Source of the DNA: Epiperipatus broadwayi
Lineage: Eukaryota > Onychophora > Udeonychophora > Euonychophora > Peripatidae
Length of the DNA: 64,000 nucleotides
Direction: 5' to 3'
Assembly (NCBI GenBank): GCA_028023455.1
Contig: JAQFVV010000257.1
Coordinates: 1,056,001 to 1,120,000 of the forward strand
The translations under genes were made by a program, and so were the position numbers. Below the pieces are notes generated by a model. It was not told the origin of the DNA, ran no database searches, and saw nothing but the letters and a program-made list of their open reading frames with translations. Shown piece after piece: positions 25,901 to 38,959 of the stretch. Positions within the stretch are counted from its first letter, which is position 1, and each line of letters starts with the position of its first letter.

Positions 25901-27358
25901 GGAGTGTATTTTGAATGTGACAACTGGAGTTTGAATTCTATAATTGATTATTTGTTAGTCTGCATTCAGAATAGATTTTCTTTTCTGTTTAAAGTGGTTT
26001 ATTTCAATTTCTTTTTAACAATAATTTTAGTCTCTGTGGTCAAGTTGCAATCTTTAGTGTCTATATAAATATATTGGACCATAAATAAAGATAGGATTCC
26101 ATCCTTATTGTTAAAAGGAGTTAGCCTTGTCAACAGATTATGTGATACTCTATGGTCTCCAGATTGAGATTTTTACTTTATAGAAGTTTAAATAAAGCCC
26201 ACTAAGCAGACAAATATAACTTGAATTGAAATTCGACTAATAAGTAGGCATTTTAAAACTTTTATTATTTTTAAGGTAATAAAGATGATTTTTTTTCAGA
26301 GTTAGATTGGTTTATAAATGTAAATCACATGAAAGCACCCAATACTTATCAACATGTAGAATCTTCAATCTGTTGACAAGACTACCTATAGATCTTAACT
26401 TTGATTAATATTTTTCTTTGTATTTTTTAGATATACTATTGTTTTTCTATTCTTCAATAATTTTTAATTTTTTTCCTGAATATGTTATGCTTTCAAATTG
26501 ACATTGAAAAAAAAAATACATCATGATAAAGGAACTTTATAAATTGAGATTTTTTTCTATTGGTATTATTATATTTTCTTCTTTTTTATTACTATGATTA
26601 TAAAAAGAAAATATAGTTGTTTTTATAATTAACAATATTCACTGATAAAATAATTTAATATTTTTAAAAAAATCTAAAACTACTTATCATTTTATTGTAT
26701 ATTGAATTTGCTATTTTTGGACTAAAGAAAGAAAAGAAAACATTCTTGCAATCATCAACAAAGAGAAGTTTTTTTTTTTTAATAAAATGAAGATTAGTCC
26801 AGATTAAGTCAGCCAGCTTTTTGTCTTGTTGATTTATTCAAAAATTAGCTTACATTTAAAAATTTTCAAAGAAAGAAAAAGAAAGTGGAGAAAGTAGAGA
26901 TAATAGGATACTGCTTTAACCTTTTAATGACTTCATTATGTTTTTCATTGGTGCATTTTCTTTTCCTGATGATCTAGGTAATATATTATTTAAATGATTA
27001 ACAAAAATAAAAGTATGAAGAAACATAAAATTATATATATACAATAAAAGGATTTTTATTGTTAAACAAAAAAAAATATATGCAATATTAAAATTAACAG
27101 ATCAACATTGTATCTTATGATGAGTAGATAACATTATGCACTTTTGACGTATTATTTCCATATAACTGTTATTTTTACAAACATTTAATTCATTTTGAAA
27201 TAGTATATATCATAATATTATCATTATGACTTGTGTTCAATTATCAGTTCCCAATTATCTTTAATTAGTTAATTGTTTTTCCAGTTGTTTAGAATAAAGT
27301 TTTTAACGACTATTTAATTCTTTTTCACATTTTGTGACTTCAAATAAATCGAACATTG
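22926..27358. other. AT-rich intergenic DNA
   Basis: No supported gene. Two diverged direct repeats of about 42 bp (25739-25780 and 26099-26140, 360 bases apart) share TATTGTTAAAAGGAGTT followed by GCCTTG. The overlapping frames near 25266-25743 lie on both strands and look like chance. Confidence 0.5.
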
Positions 27359-27384
27359 AAGTGTGTGTGTATATATATATATAT

Positions 27385-27435
<51 letters not shown>
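27359..27435. repeat. (GT)n(AT)n microsatellite
   Basis: Five or six GT units then AT units with a single TTG interruption. It lies about 450 bases left of the first PLE piece. Confidence 0.95.
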
Positions 27436-27438
<3 letters not shown>

Positions 27439-27884
27439 GATTTTCATGGGATACAAATATAAATGTTATATTTTGTGGTTCATCCATGTATGACTTTGAT
27501 TGTAATTATACTTATATTTTGGTTTGATGATACAAGCCATCAACTGGTCAATGGATAGAATTGTTTAAAGTTGATTGTAGAGGTGTTGAAAACACTGATT
27601 TACAACAATATTAAAGTTCCATTTAATAGAAAAACAAAAATGTAAAATTGAAAGATGAAATAAAAGTCGGAAATAAGTGGACCTTTGCCTTTGCCATCAT
27701 GTTTGTTGATATAATTTGATCTTTTGAATATTTCAATGATTTCTCTGATCATACATTAGTGGAGATTATCACATTTGCATAGAATCCTGATATTAGAGAA
27801 ATCAATATTGTGACTTGAATCCATAGCTTGAAGTGAGAGTGCTGTTGCTAATGAGTATTTCTTAAGTGCATTAGCACATCACCT

Positions 27885-28235
27885 CTTATATTAAAGGAAC
27901 TACAGACAGTATTGGTTGTATTTTAAAATACTACAACATAAAAATATTATATATTACTTATCAAAAAGTTATAACATCATAATCAAACCTAAATATTCAA
28001 CTCCTCTTGAGTTTGATGGAGTTTATGAAATTCAAGAGGCATTTTTTCTCATGTGTCATAGCATCATCCGGGAAGCGAATCCGCTAACCCGGGACAACTG
28101 ACCTCTCGACCACCAATGCTTGACAATTAAAGAGGCATTTGCAAAGCTTCTTATGTAGGTATGAGCAAGCATCACATCAGTATACATATTTTTGACTCAG
28201 TATTTAGCTAATGTACAACTATTGACAGATAATAT
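27885..28235 (+). pseudogene. PLE fragment A: linker and GIY-YIG start, SINE-interrupted
   Basis: The piece begins with a frame reading YIKGTTDSIGCILKYYNIK, the conserved linker between RT and nuclease in Penelope-like elements. After a frameshift it continues PKYSTPLEFDGVYEI, the entry to the GIY-YIG endonuclease (V-Y corresponds to the I-Y of the motif). A SINE (28045-28129) then splits the domain. Beyond it, a degraded stretch still aligns with PLE C (ATGAGCAAGCATCACATCAG against its ATGAGTAATCATTGCATCAG). The RT part of this copy is missing. Other PLEs use this nuclease to nick target DNA. This copy is dead. Confidence 0.75.
28045..28129 (-). mobile_element. tRNA-derived SINE, short copy, inside PLE fragment A
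   Basis: The insert is flanked by an 11-bp direct repeat AAGAGGCATTT (28034-28044 and 28130-28140). On the minus strand it reads GTCAAGCATTGGTGGTCGAG, then GGATTCGCTTCCC (B box-like), then GATGCTATGACACATGAG and an A run. The same head, B box and tail occur in the SINE at 45589-45700. This copy lacks about 20 bases between the A and B boxes. Confidence 0.8.
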
Positions 28236-29640
28236 TCTATCAAAAATTAAAAATTCAATTCATTTTCATTTCTATTATTAAAAACTTTAAGCTAGCAAAA
28301 GTAATTTATCTGTTTTGATATCTCTTCTGTGTTTCTAAGTTTTCCAGTTGAAGAAGATTTATTTTTAACTCAATAATTTACCTGATTTTATTATTCCATT
28401 AATAAAACATTGTCTTGGCAAATTCATTTTTTATTTAAACTTTCAAAAACATAAACAAATTAAAGAGCTTTCCATGACTCTCCAGTGTCAGCTGTAATTG
28501 CTGAACTCTTTGTGAATAACTTTGAAACTCAACTATTAAGTGCACCTAGTAAGACACCTTCCATTTGGCAGAGATATGTAGATGATACATTTGTTATATG
28601 GCCTTATGATATTGATGCATTGAATTGTTTTCTTGTTTTTTTTAATGGATGGCATCCTAATATTAAGTTTATTTTTGTAATTGGTAGAAGTTCTGATGAT
28701 TCTTTATCATTATCTGTTTATAGAAAATCCACTCATACAAACATATATCTTCAATTTAATTTTTATTATCAACCTGCTCACATATTTTCTTTTCCAGAAA
28801 GTCTTTTGATGAGTAAGATCCTCTTGCTCAAAAAATAGGTCTAACTATAAATCTACTTTTTAAAGATTACAATAAAAGCATCACATAGGAAGATTTACAT
28901 AGCATTGGTACTAAGAATAAAAAAAGATAAAATTGACAACTCATCTACTTATAGAGTTATTTTATCTTTCATTAAAGAAATCACTGATAAGATCAGTAAA
29001 ATATTATTTAATTCCAGTATTAAGATTATCTTTTTTACAAGCATAAAAAAATTACTTGATTTTCTTTGTAAACCTAAAGACTGAGAGTTTTGGAATACCA
29101 AAGTGTCTATGAAATTACATATTTACAGTGTTCAAAAAATTATGTGGATCAATCAAATAGACAAAGTAATGTCAGAATTAGGTAGCACCCCTGACTTTGA
29201 AATGTAATACCTAATTTGGAACAGTTTGATTCGAGAACCATGAGAGAATCTTTTAAAATATTGAAAAGACAACAAGGTTTGAATGAATTTGATGAAGCAC
29301 AATGTATTCCAGCTTTCTGATGGACACTTATTGTAAAACTGAAGGATTTTATTAATCTATCTATTCTGAATGATTGTTCATTACTTCATACTCAATCTTG
29401 TTATTATTTAAAACATTATAGTGTTTTTATTAAGATCTTAATGATTACAAAAATGAATGTTATTTCATTGAAATTTCGGAAATGAAACGAAAATAATACA
29501 TGTCATAACCCACAAAAGACTTTATATATAAATTGCTAATATTTTGCTAATTTTATTTCTTGCTTGTGCTTTGACAAAGATACACCATATTGAAAACCTG
29601 ACTTAATTAACAATAAAATTATATACTCTATTTATTACTG
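28236..29640 (+). pseudogene. PLE copy B: RT, linker and GIY-YIG remnant
   Basis: The upstream part (28236-28484) aligns with the RT palm of PLE C but is full of stops. The clear RT segment is open from 28485 to 28838: VIAELFVNNFET, then RYVDDTFVIW with the catalytic YVDD at 28575-28586, then HPNIKFIF and SVYRKSTHTN. All are hallmarks of Penelope-type RT. Downstream (28960-29085) is a linker, SFIKEITDKISKIL. From 29104 a degraded GIY-YIG domain reads VYEITYLQCSKNYVDQS, with Asp where Gly is expected after Y-V. MRESFKILKR is near its end. 29570-29640 resembles a PLE 3' tail (CAATAAAATTA). It is broken throughout and followed at once by (TA)n. Confidence 0.8.
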
Positions 29641-29650
29641 TATTTGAATT

Positions 29651-29656
<6 letters not shown>

Positions 29657-29708
<52 letters not shown>
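29657..29708. repeat. (TA)n microsatellite
   Basis: About 26 TA units directly after the 3' end of PLE copy B. Confidence 0.95.
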
Positions 29709-29710
<2 letters not shown>

Positions 29711-31127
29711 GGGATGGGGTAATCAAGTGGGTGAAGGTGGTGATTTCTTGAGTGATGGCGAATCATCATCAACCCTATTCAAGAAAATATAAAATTTATA
29801 TAAAAACATAATATTAAGATAAAGTATTATTATTAAAGTAAGATATTATTATTGAAATATAGATATTAAAATAATGTTCAATATCAAAAATATATAAGTA
29901 ATGTTATATATTAAAAGAGAGCATGAGATCATAAGAATTCTCTGAGATCAACCCAGTTAACTCCTTAGAGGAACTAAAAGTATAATTAACCATAAATCCA
30001 AACAGCATTATTAATAAGTGAAAGTAATACTCATTAATTATGATCATTATGAGTGATTAATAATAAAATAAATCAACAGTCAATCAGGTGAGTGGATTTG
30101 AAATGGGTCTACTGTAGACCAGGCCAACTATTTAGTCTTTGCCAGCTTGCGGCAAATATTTAAACATACTTTGGTTGCACCAACTAAGTGATCATCTATT
30201 AGAATACATGTGAATCAAAACAATAATGCTAATCTTCATCAATCCCTTGGCCACTTAGTACGATTAGTGTTCTAGCCAACTATAAACTTAAATTATAATA
30301 GATTAAACTAAAATAACATGTAGTGCACAGACTTTAAAGAATATTCTCTTTGCACCAACCAGGATGATGATGATGATTAATGGGAATATCATCATCATCC
30401 CACTGGATGCACACAACACATTAATATGCACCCCCTTTCATATAATAGGTTGTTATGCATAAATCTAGTTCAGAGAAGACAAGCTCTATAATTATATTGT
30501 AACCAAGAGATGATGCAAATATAATACTCTAAAAACTATTTAGAATTAAGTAACTGAAATAATTTTAATAATTGAATATGCATTTATTAACAACAATAAA
30601 AAATGATATTAAGATATTTAGAATATACTGATTTTGATTAATATATAATAATACAATACCTCTTCATGGAATCACATACAGCACATATATAGATGTGTGC
30701 ACAGACATGTATTTTATAATATACAATGAATATATTTATATTGACATTTAATAAAATTTAAAAAAATGATTAAATTTTACATATGTGTTAATTAACATAA
30801 AAACAAATTAAATTTATTACATTGTGGTTTACTTATATGTTCTAATTGGTCTACTTAACCACATTTATCACCCAGATATGTGGCTAATAATTTCTGAACA
30901 TATTTGAATTGTGATACAATAATTATAAAAACTTTAAGTTATATAAGAATACAATAAATATTTAATGTAAATATAAGTGTCTATCTGACTCACATTGAGA
31001 TTGACACACACATACAAGTGGCATAATAATTTCTGAACATCTTTCACTTATCATAAAATAAAAATACATGATTAAAATTTTGAAGTTATATTTTAATGAT
31101 AAAAATACTCTATACTAGGTTTATTTA

Positions 31128-31166
<39 letters not shown>

Positions 31167-34100
31167 GCACAGATGTATGTTAATTTATTAACAGAACATA
31201 TTTAAATTTATCAAAATAATAAATGACATTAATTTTCATATTACATAATTAACATATATATTTGTGCACATAGAAATGTATGTGCACACTGTTATTTATA
31301 TTATATACTTTAACTTGTCAAAATAATAAAATTATTAAAAATACATTTCATAATTAATTCCATTAGGAAAATATACAAAATTCACATATACTTGTGCATA
31401 TAGAAAATAATTAATTTGAATTAGTTATTAGACATAAGTCTACTTCTTTCCTTTTTCATTTTTAAAGAAATATCCTCAGTTTTGACATGGTTATTTTTAA
31501 TTGATTAATTAATTATAACACCTTTAAACATATATTTTAAATGATTCTTTTGAATATAGAATTGTTTATAAAACTTTTTTATTTTTTATCTAAGCAAAAT
31601 TATTACTGGCACTTTGAGTTATGTTTTTAAATGTCATTTTAAGGCAATCACTAAAACAATTTCTGTAATATATATATATATATATTGTAGATATATATAT
31701 AGTATTCAATCATTTAAAAAAAATTTTTTTTATTCTTTTATACATACAGAGATTTATATGTATAGATTTATTATTATGAATAAGCAGTTCTTTTTGTGAT
31801 TTATTATATATTTTTTATTATTAAATAATATGTGTTAAATTTATTTAACTTTCATTTTGTTAAAAGAGAGTAAATCAGAAAAGTGTGAAATAAAGCAATT
31901 AAGATTGTAAGATAAGGAGATAAAAAATGTACATGTGTGACACAATGAATACATCTGTACAAACACAAAGATGCTTTTACACTTATTCCTGATGGCTATG
32001 GATGGCCAGCTTTGTTGTTATCTGTATCTTAAGATTATTTTTACAAAAGAGGTGCTTTGATGTAGATAACGATCAATTATAAGTCGTCATTGATTGTGAC
32101 CATCAAACTTGTGAAGCTTTGATTTTTTTTTTAAGATAAAGATTTCCAGATGTTTTTTTTTTCTTTGGTTGAAATTCGCGATATAAATGATTGAAACAAT
32201 TTTTTTAATCAGTCAGTCATAAATTTTTTTTAGAGAGATGATCAGTCAGTCATAAATTTTTTTAGAGAGAGATGATCAGTTAAATTATTATTATTATTTT
32301 GAGACTCAACTCAGTTGGTCCTTCCTTGTTATTATTCGTAAGCAGAAATGTAAGCTCGAATTTTTTTTTAAAAAAAGAGAGTGAACGCTTTAATTTTTTT
32401 TTTCTCACTCTTTGAAAGTTGAAAAAAAAAAAAAAGAGCAAATGAAATGTGCGTTTATATAAAGCAATTTCCAGCAATATTAAAGAAGAGGAGAGAAATG
32501 GAACAAGATTGAATTTATTATAAGTTAGTAATAATTATAAAAATGATATTAACATATTTGGTTATGCATAAGACTATGCCTCTGCATTGCTAAACCATTT
32601 TTTCTGCTTCCTGGTTAATACAGAATGAGTCAAAATCGCTGATCTGTCTATGAAGTCATGTATCCAGTAATAACCAACAAAATGATAGATTTGGAAGCCA
32701 ACCACACAAGCTATATGGAATGCTTTATTTCTAGTTCCTGGCTTATTAAAAGCTCATTACCTTCCAATGAATGGAGAAGAGGAAATAGAAGAAAAAGAAA
32801 ATTTATAACATCCATGTAGAACCAAGTTTGAAGCCATAAATCAAATTTTTGTTGATTTACCTCAATCATCTAAAGTGTCGACAGCAATTATTTTTTTTAA
32901 AGAAGAGAAACAAGCAAATCCACCGGTACCTACTTATTCAAAGTACTTATAATAACTTTTTTTTTAAATGGTAGAAGGAAGCCAATCAACAGTGAATAAT
33001 AATGGAATTGAAGAAACAAGCAAAGTCAATTGATTCAGCATTATCTTAAAAGTATCTGCAATAACTTTCTTTTTTTTTTTTGTTGTTGTTGGTGAGCAAA
33101 GAAAAGCAGTCTAAAATTCAAATTCAGGACATTAATAAGAAGTAAAAAGTAGACGGGTAAATATGAACTTTCTTTAACCGATTTTATTCTTTTACTTATT
33201 AAAAGTAAACCTTAATTTACTGGTCAAAGCAATTTTCTTTTTTGATACAGAAACATTAAAGACTTGTTTATCTATAGTTATTTGCAATATCTCACAACAT
33301 AGCACAAACATAGTTTAAATCTTTAAACTTAAATTTTTCATTATTTTTTTATATTATATATTGTAATGTTGAAATGTTTTTTTTTTTAATTGTTCTTCAG
33401 TTGTTAATGATGATGAGCAACCTATAGATATATGCATTTATAATGTTTTTTTTTATTTTATTTTATCTTGTTGCATATTAAAAAATTAATATATGTATTT
33501 TATTATCTTTCGCTATAAGGTTGCAAAAGAAGAAAGAAAAAGATATTTTTATATATGTAATTTTTGGGTATACATTTTAAACATATATGTTAACATTACC
33601 GAATGCGTGAATGTGTAACTGTTTACCCAAACACATTAAAGAATAGGTTATATATGATTAGTTTAAAATGGTAAATTAAAAAGTAGGGCATTACATTTGA
33701 ATGAAAATGAGATAACACATACAAGTTACACCTGAAATTTATTTTATGATATGATAAGTAAGAAAATTCTTAAATAAGCATTTATAGAATATTTTTTTTT
33801 TTTTAATATTGATTTAAGTCAGCTTATTTTGAGATATCAAGAAAAGTGACAAACCTATATATTAAGTTTATTTGCTTATACTTATATGAATTTTTATATT
33901 AATAAGCCATTTATTTAATTGTCGATTTGACTTTAAAGAAGGAAAGAAAGAGTAGTAGTGTTAATAAAATATAATTATATATCTTAATTGGTTTCCGAGT
34001 TATTATTAAGAATATTGTGTTTTTTTTTTTTTGTCTTAATTCTATCATTTTAATTCATCATCATTGCTCGCAGTTATTAAATATTACCATTCGTATATAT

Positions 34101-34260
34101 TGAGCAATCACTTGCAAATATTAAGCGTCCGCAAAATAATAGGTAAACTAGAATGTTGATATTTAAGTATTTAAGGATTATGCTTGAGAATAACCAAATT
34201 TTGATAATTATAGTTCAACATAGAAAGCTAAAATTGTGTTGTGTCCATGAATTTAGATCA
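29709..34260. other. AT-rich intergenic DNA with microsatellites
   Basis: 29709-30480 is a little richer in GC and has GATGATGAT/ATCATCATC clusters near 30364-30400. (AT)n lies at 31131-31163. At 32208-32285 a 33-34-bp unit (ATCAGTCAGTCATAAATTTT...AGAGAGATG) is repeated about 2.3 times. 32560-32960 is less AT-rich but its frames are broken. No gene can be supported. Confidence 0.5.
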
Positions 34261-35060
34261 TCCTCATCAAAGATGGATATCATGTTATTAGTTAAAAATG
34301 TTTCAAATAATACTATATAAAAGTTATGATCGCCATCAATCATCATTAATAAATTATAATCATTAAATTTAATGTTTAGCGTAATGAATATATTTTAGTA
34401 AATAGGGGTTTATATAAAATTGAATATTATGCAAAGAGATTCATGATGATCAATCATCACCATTAGTATTATTAAATCCCAGTATGAAATAGGATAATTT
34501 TAATAAATGCCTATAAGTTTATAAAGATGAATTTATTGTTGTGAGTTTATTGATAAGCCATGGCTGGTATCATCATCACTATTATAATCATTATTATGAC
34601 ATCACTATTATAATCATTATTGTGATATCACTATTATTATCATTATTATGATATTATCATCATCATCATCATTATTACCTTTATTGTGATAAATAATTTA
34701 GTTAAATGGCCATCAATATCAATAATGGTCTTCACATGCTTGTTTGGAAGCCATTAATAGGATTATACATGTCTGTTCATCAATATACGCTAATGAGCTA
34801 GCAATGTCTATAAGAATCTTTGATCTATAGTATAAACTTTGGTAATATTGGGATCCTGTAATTTTATCAATATAGATAAAATGTAAGAATGTCATTTTTG
34901 TTCAATAGTCATCCAAGTCATGTGTAATAAATATGTACTGAATGAGTTTGAACTCAAGTACACTATAAATAGATACTTATCTAGATTGAAAACAATCTAG
35001 TGGCGCTCATGGGAAAACACATGTACTTAGCTAAACTGAATAAAGAGTGATATCATCCCT
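34261..35060 (+). repeat. Unclassified interspersed repeat R, copy 1
   Basis: Aligns in the same order with 38960-39570. Shared blocks include AGTTATGA-C-CATCA, TTAATGTTTAG against ATAATGTTTAG, AAGATGAA-TTTAT-TTGTGAGTT, a TGGCTGGTATCATCA against TGTCTGGAAATATCA block, and AATGAGTTTGAACTCAAGTAC against AATGAGTTCAAACCAAGTAC. The last block looks like a B box in either direction. No protein is recognised in either copy, and the strand is arbitrary. Confidence 0.55.
34574..34651. repeat. 26-bp tandem repeat, 3 units
   Basis: Three units of CATCACTATTATAATCATTA followed by TTATGA, with single-base changes, followed by a plain ATC/ATT tract to about 34680. It is absent from copy 2 of repeat R, which has only a short CATCATCATC. 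Confidence 0.85.
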
Positions 35061-38000
35061 TTCCAACTTCATAATATTAGTTTTATAAAATATATTTTTT
35101 TATAAGTTGTCATGAATAGCACTCGTGTGTGCATATGACCATGAATGGTCTTATATATTTGGAAAGAAGGATAGGAAGGATTCTTTGTTAGAAGAACCTA
35201 GTATTGGAGATAAGCATAAGGCACTCCAGGAATCTCACAGTGGGTACTTTTATTCAGTTGCTATATTTAATATTATTTTTATTAGATGTCAATGGCCAGT
35301 ATGTTTTATTGTTCGGATGACTGCCCCAATATATAAATAAATACCAAGAATCTTTAATGCTGATATTTTCAAGTGGCACAGTGATTCTATAATTTCTTTA
35401 TCTATGCTATGATGAGTTGATATAGTTACATGGTACAGATTGGATAGACATATATCTAATAATTAATAATTTCCCCTATCTAAATATTTATTATAATTAC
35501 AAATGTGACATATTAAAATAGTTACAAATTATAGTTACAAATACATATCTTTTATATTAATTTAATAATTACAAATACATAATTGATATTAATTTAAAAA
35601 ATAAAAATTGTTACAATATATATAATCATCTATGAATTGATCCTTTTATTTAGATGTTTCACTAAAGCAGATTAATTACTTGTCTTATTTTAAGTTATAG
35701 ATTAAAATGTCATTTTAAGGAATTATAAAAAAAATAATTCACTTTATATAAATATGACATGATGCATTGATCTGTGGTTCTCTGCATGCAGATAAATCCT
35801 TTGCAAGCTGATAGATTTCTCTTAGTGAGCTCACTACATAGTCATCAACAGGGGAAAGTATAATTCAGGTATGGCTGATATTCACTTAATTTCACATAGA
35901 CCTCAAGTCAGGAAACTGTCGTGTTAGAACCCATTTGTAACTGAAACACTTGTAGTTGACTTTTTTCTCCATGTGAATTCAAACTCCAGAACCATGAAAC
36001 TACAGAGCAGCTGCTGGACTTGTTCCTTTTGCCTTCCTTTAAATCTTCATGGGAGCTCTGTATAACTCTCCTACACTAACTCTTTTAGTCAACTGCTTCT
36101 CAAAATTCTAGCCAACCCTTACAAAAAGTGAACAGCCAACTAAACTTCTTTTTATCAATTCTTTTTATATGCTCATTTGAGTTGACAAAACATTAAATTA
36201 TAAATTGTTATTATCTTTTTATCTTGATTAAAAGCAATTTTAATTTTTTTTTAAAGCAACTTTGACATTTTTATCAAAGTATGATATACAATGATTTCTA
36301 CATAAATAGAAATTTACCATTTCAAATCAGAATACAGTAGTAATATTTATATTAGACTTTTTTAAATGTTTAATTTATAATAAAATTTTATGTTAAATCC
36401 AGAAATATCTAACCCTTTATAGTTGTTATTATTCCAGGAAATGTAAAAAAATACCACCAAAAATCTACATATGTATTTATTCATTCTTTTTCTATACTTT
36501 ATATATACATATATAGGCACCCACACAATTATGTTGTATCCCATGTAACCTAATCAGTTACAATATATATTGTACACATTCCAATTTAGCCTGTGACTAA
36601 ATTGCAATAGTGTGTGCATAAAATACCAAAAAATCATCTTCACATTTTTCTTTATAGGAGGGGGTGGGGCTGTAGACCATTTGAGTTCAAACTCTACATG
36701 TCCAAGTAACCAAAAGTTTCAGAAATAGAGAGAGGGGAATATTTGTTTTTTTCTCAATTAAAATTTGTGTTAGTAAAAGGGATAATACATATTTTGAATG
36801 GTTTGATAGTTGTATTTAAAAGTTAGAATTTTAAGATACATATAAATAGTTGTCTGTAGATACAAACAATTCAATTAATAATTTTTCTAATTTTGCTTAT
36901 TAATTTTTAAAGTTAATTTATATTTAATAGATTCTAATATTCTTTCTTTAATTATATTGATTCTAATATTTTGCAGATTTATTTTATGAATTTTAATTTA
37001 TAGCTTTTAAATCATTTGAATTATTTTGTAATAGGCAAGTTTTATATATTTGTATAGATAAGTGTGTGCCTGTATTTACAGACATAAACTTAGAGACAGT
37101 TACAGATATATTAAAAGAAAAGGTTATATTTAAATCATTTTATAATTTTTTATAAAAGTTATATTGTTTAAAAACAGTTATATTATTTGGGATCAATTTA
37201 TCTTGTTTTGTCTGAAAGAGTTACAAAGTTTCACTTGACTTCAGACTGATGTCAAAGGTTGTCAAAGGTTAATGAGAAAAAGATCAAGTGGTCATGGTTG
37301 ACATAGTCACAAAGGCTATCATTAATTAATCAGCTATTGAGATGACAAGAAAGTTAGAAATTTTGGATTTCTTATCAATAATAAATTTATAAAAATAATT
37401 ATCAATTCACAAAAAAGATTTAAAACAGACCACTAATTGAATGCATTTATAACTTGTCAGGTGTTTTAGTAACATAAATATGTGTGATGTCATCAGACCA
37501 AGCACATATATAGGAGACAAAAGCAAAAGAAGAGTGGAAAAAAACTATATTGCTTTAGAGAAAGCAGATATTGTTTTAAAGGTGTCTACATCAACATGGT
37601 GGAGTAGAAAATATTTGTTGAGGGTTCCTATCATCGAGGAAATCAATGCACATTAGAATAGTTTGCATCCAAAATATTTAAACATCTTATAACTGATTGC
37701 CAGATATGAAGGAAGAAACTTATTTCACCTGTGCTGAAAATTGCAAATTAAAATGCTAAAATTTGTGAAACCATAATATTTCATCTATGACATTTGCTGA
37801 GTTTGAATCAAAATGCAAAACAAAATGCTAAATTATATGGAAAGCAGAAATATCCATCTAATCTATTAAAAGTAATTATACCCAGAAAAAATGAAGAAAC
37901 CATTCCAGTGCCAAATAGTCCCTATAAAAGTTATTTCACCATCATCATCACAGTAAAAAGAATTGGAAGCCCAAGCCAAAATAGGACTGTTCCAGAAAAC

Positions 38001-38959
38001 CACCACAATTGGTAATTTTAGGCATGTGTCTGCTGTCAAATTTTCAACCTTCAAAAAGCTGATTTTAAAATCATTGGACTCTTCGAAGCTGCCTGTGCCT
38101 CAAAAGTAAAAGAACTGGTGATATGAATTTTAATTATAGTTTTTATCAGTAACTGTTAACAAATCTTTTTAATAATAAATCTATCTCTCTCTTTAAATCT
38201 TTAAATCTTAAAAAGAGATTCAATTAGAGAAGATTTCAATAATAATAAACATTGCTCTATTGATATTATGTATCACTAGATTATTACATGTAACCATTTA
38301 TATATGTATTTTATTTTTATAAAATGTGTTATTGTGTATTGATTCAAAATTATGAAATATGTTGGTTATATTGTTAGTAAAAAGGGTTTAATAGTTTTTT
38401 ATTCATAATGAGAATTTATACATATACATACACTTGTAGTAATATAATTATTCTTACACATATATTTGTTGAGCATGAGTGTCAAAAAATCAGTAGAAAT
38501 TTAGCATTAGGAGAGATGGATTTTAAAAGAAATTAATGACCTAGATCAATGGAAAGCTAGGTAGGTAATTTGAAGCTGATTTCTTTAAATGCTTTAATCT
38601 CTATAATCTGGCTAACCTTTCTATACTCATTTCTCTTTTTAATATGTTTAAATTTATAAATGTAAAAATATGTGCATGCATAGATTGTTTATTTTTAAAA
38701 TAAAATGTTTCTAGGGTATAAGATTTTATTACCCACTAGAGAAATTAATACACACACATCCCATTATATGATATGAACATTGAGTATGTGTCATTAAGGA
38801 AAAGAGGGAAGATCTTTGATATGATTATTATTATTTAAATGTAAACAATTTATTATTATCAATTATGCAAATTTTCTATCTGTTTTGTTAATGATTAATC
38901 AGTAATAAATATTAATTTGTGTTTTTTCAAAGAGGCATATATCTTTTTAAGTGTTAATC
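35061..38959. other. AT-rich intergenic DNA
   Basis: No supported gene. 35760-36140 is less AT-rich with no matching family. 37480-38200 looks like a retroposed sequence: mixed composition, an in-frame stretch at 37794-38015, a polyadenylation-like AATAAA and a CTATCTCTCTC tail at about 38180. I could not identify it. Confidence 0.45.

Noticed and set aside
32280-32477. Minus-strand frame rich in Phe and Lys
   Set aside because: Composed of A and T runs; no signal of a real protein.
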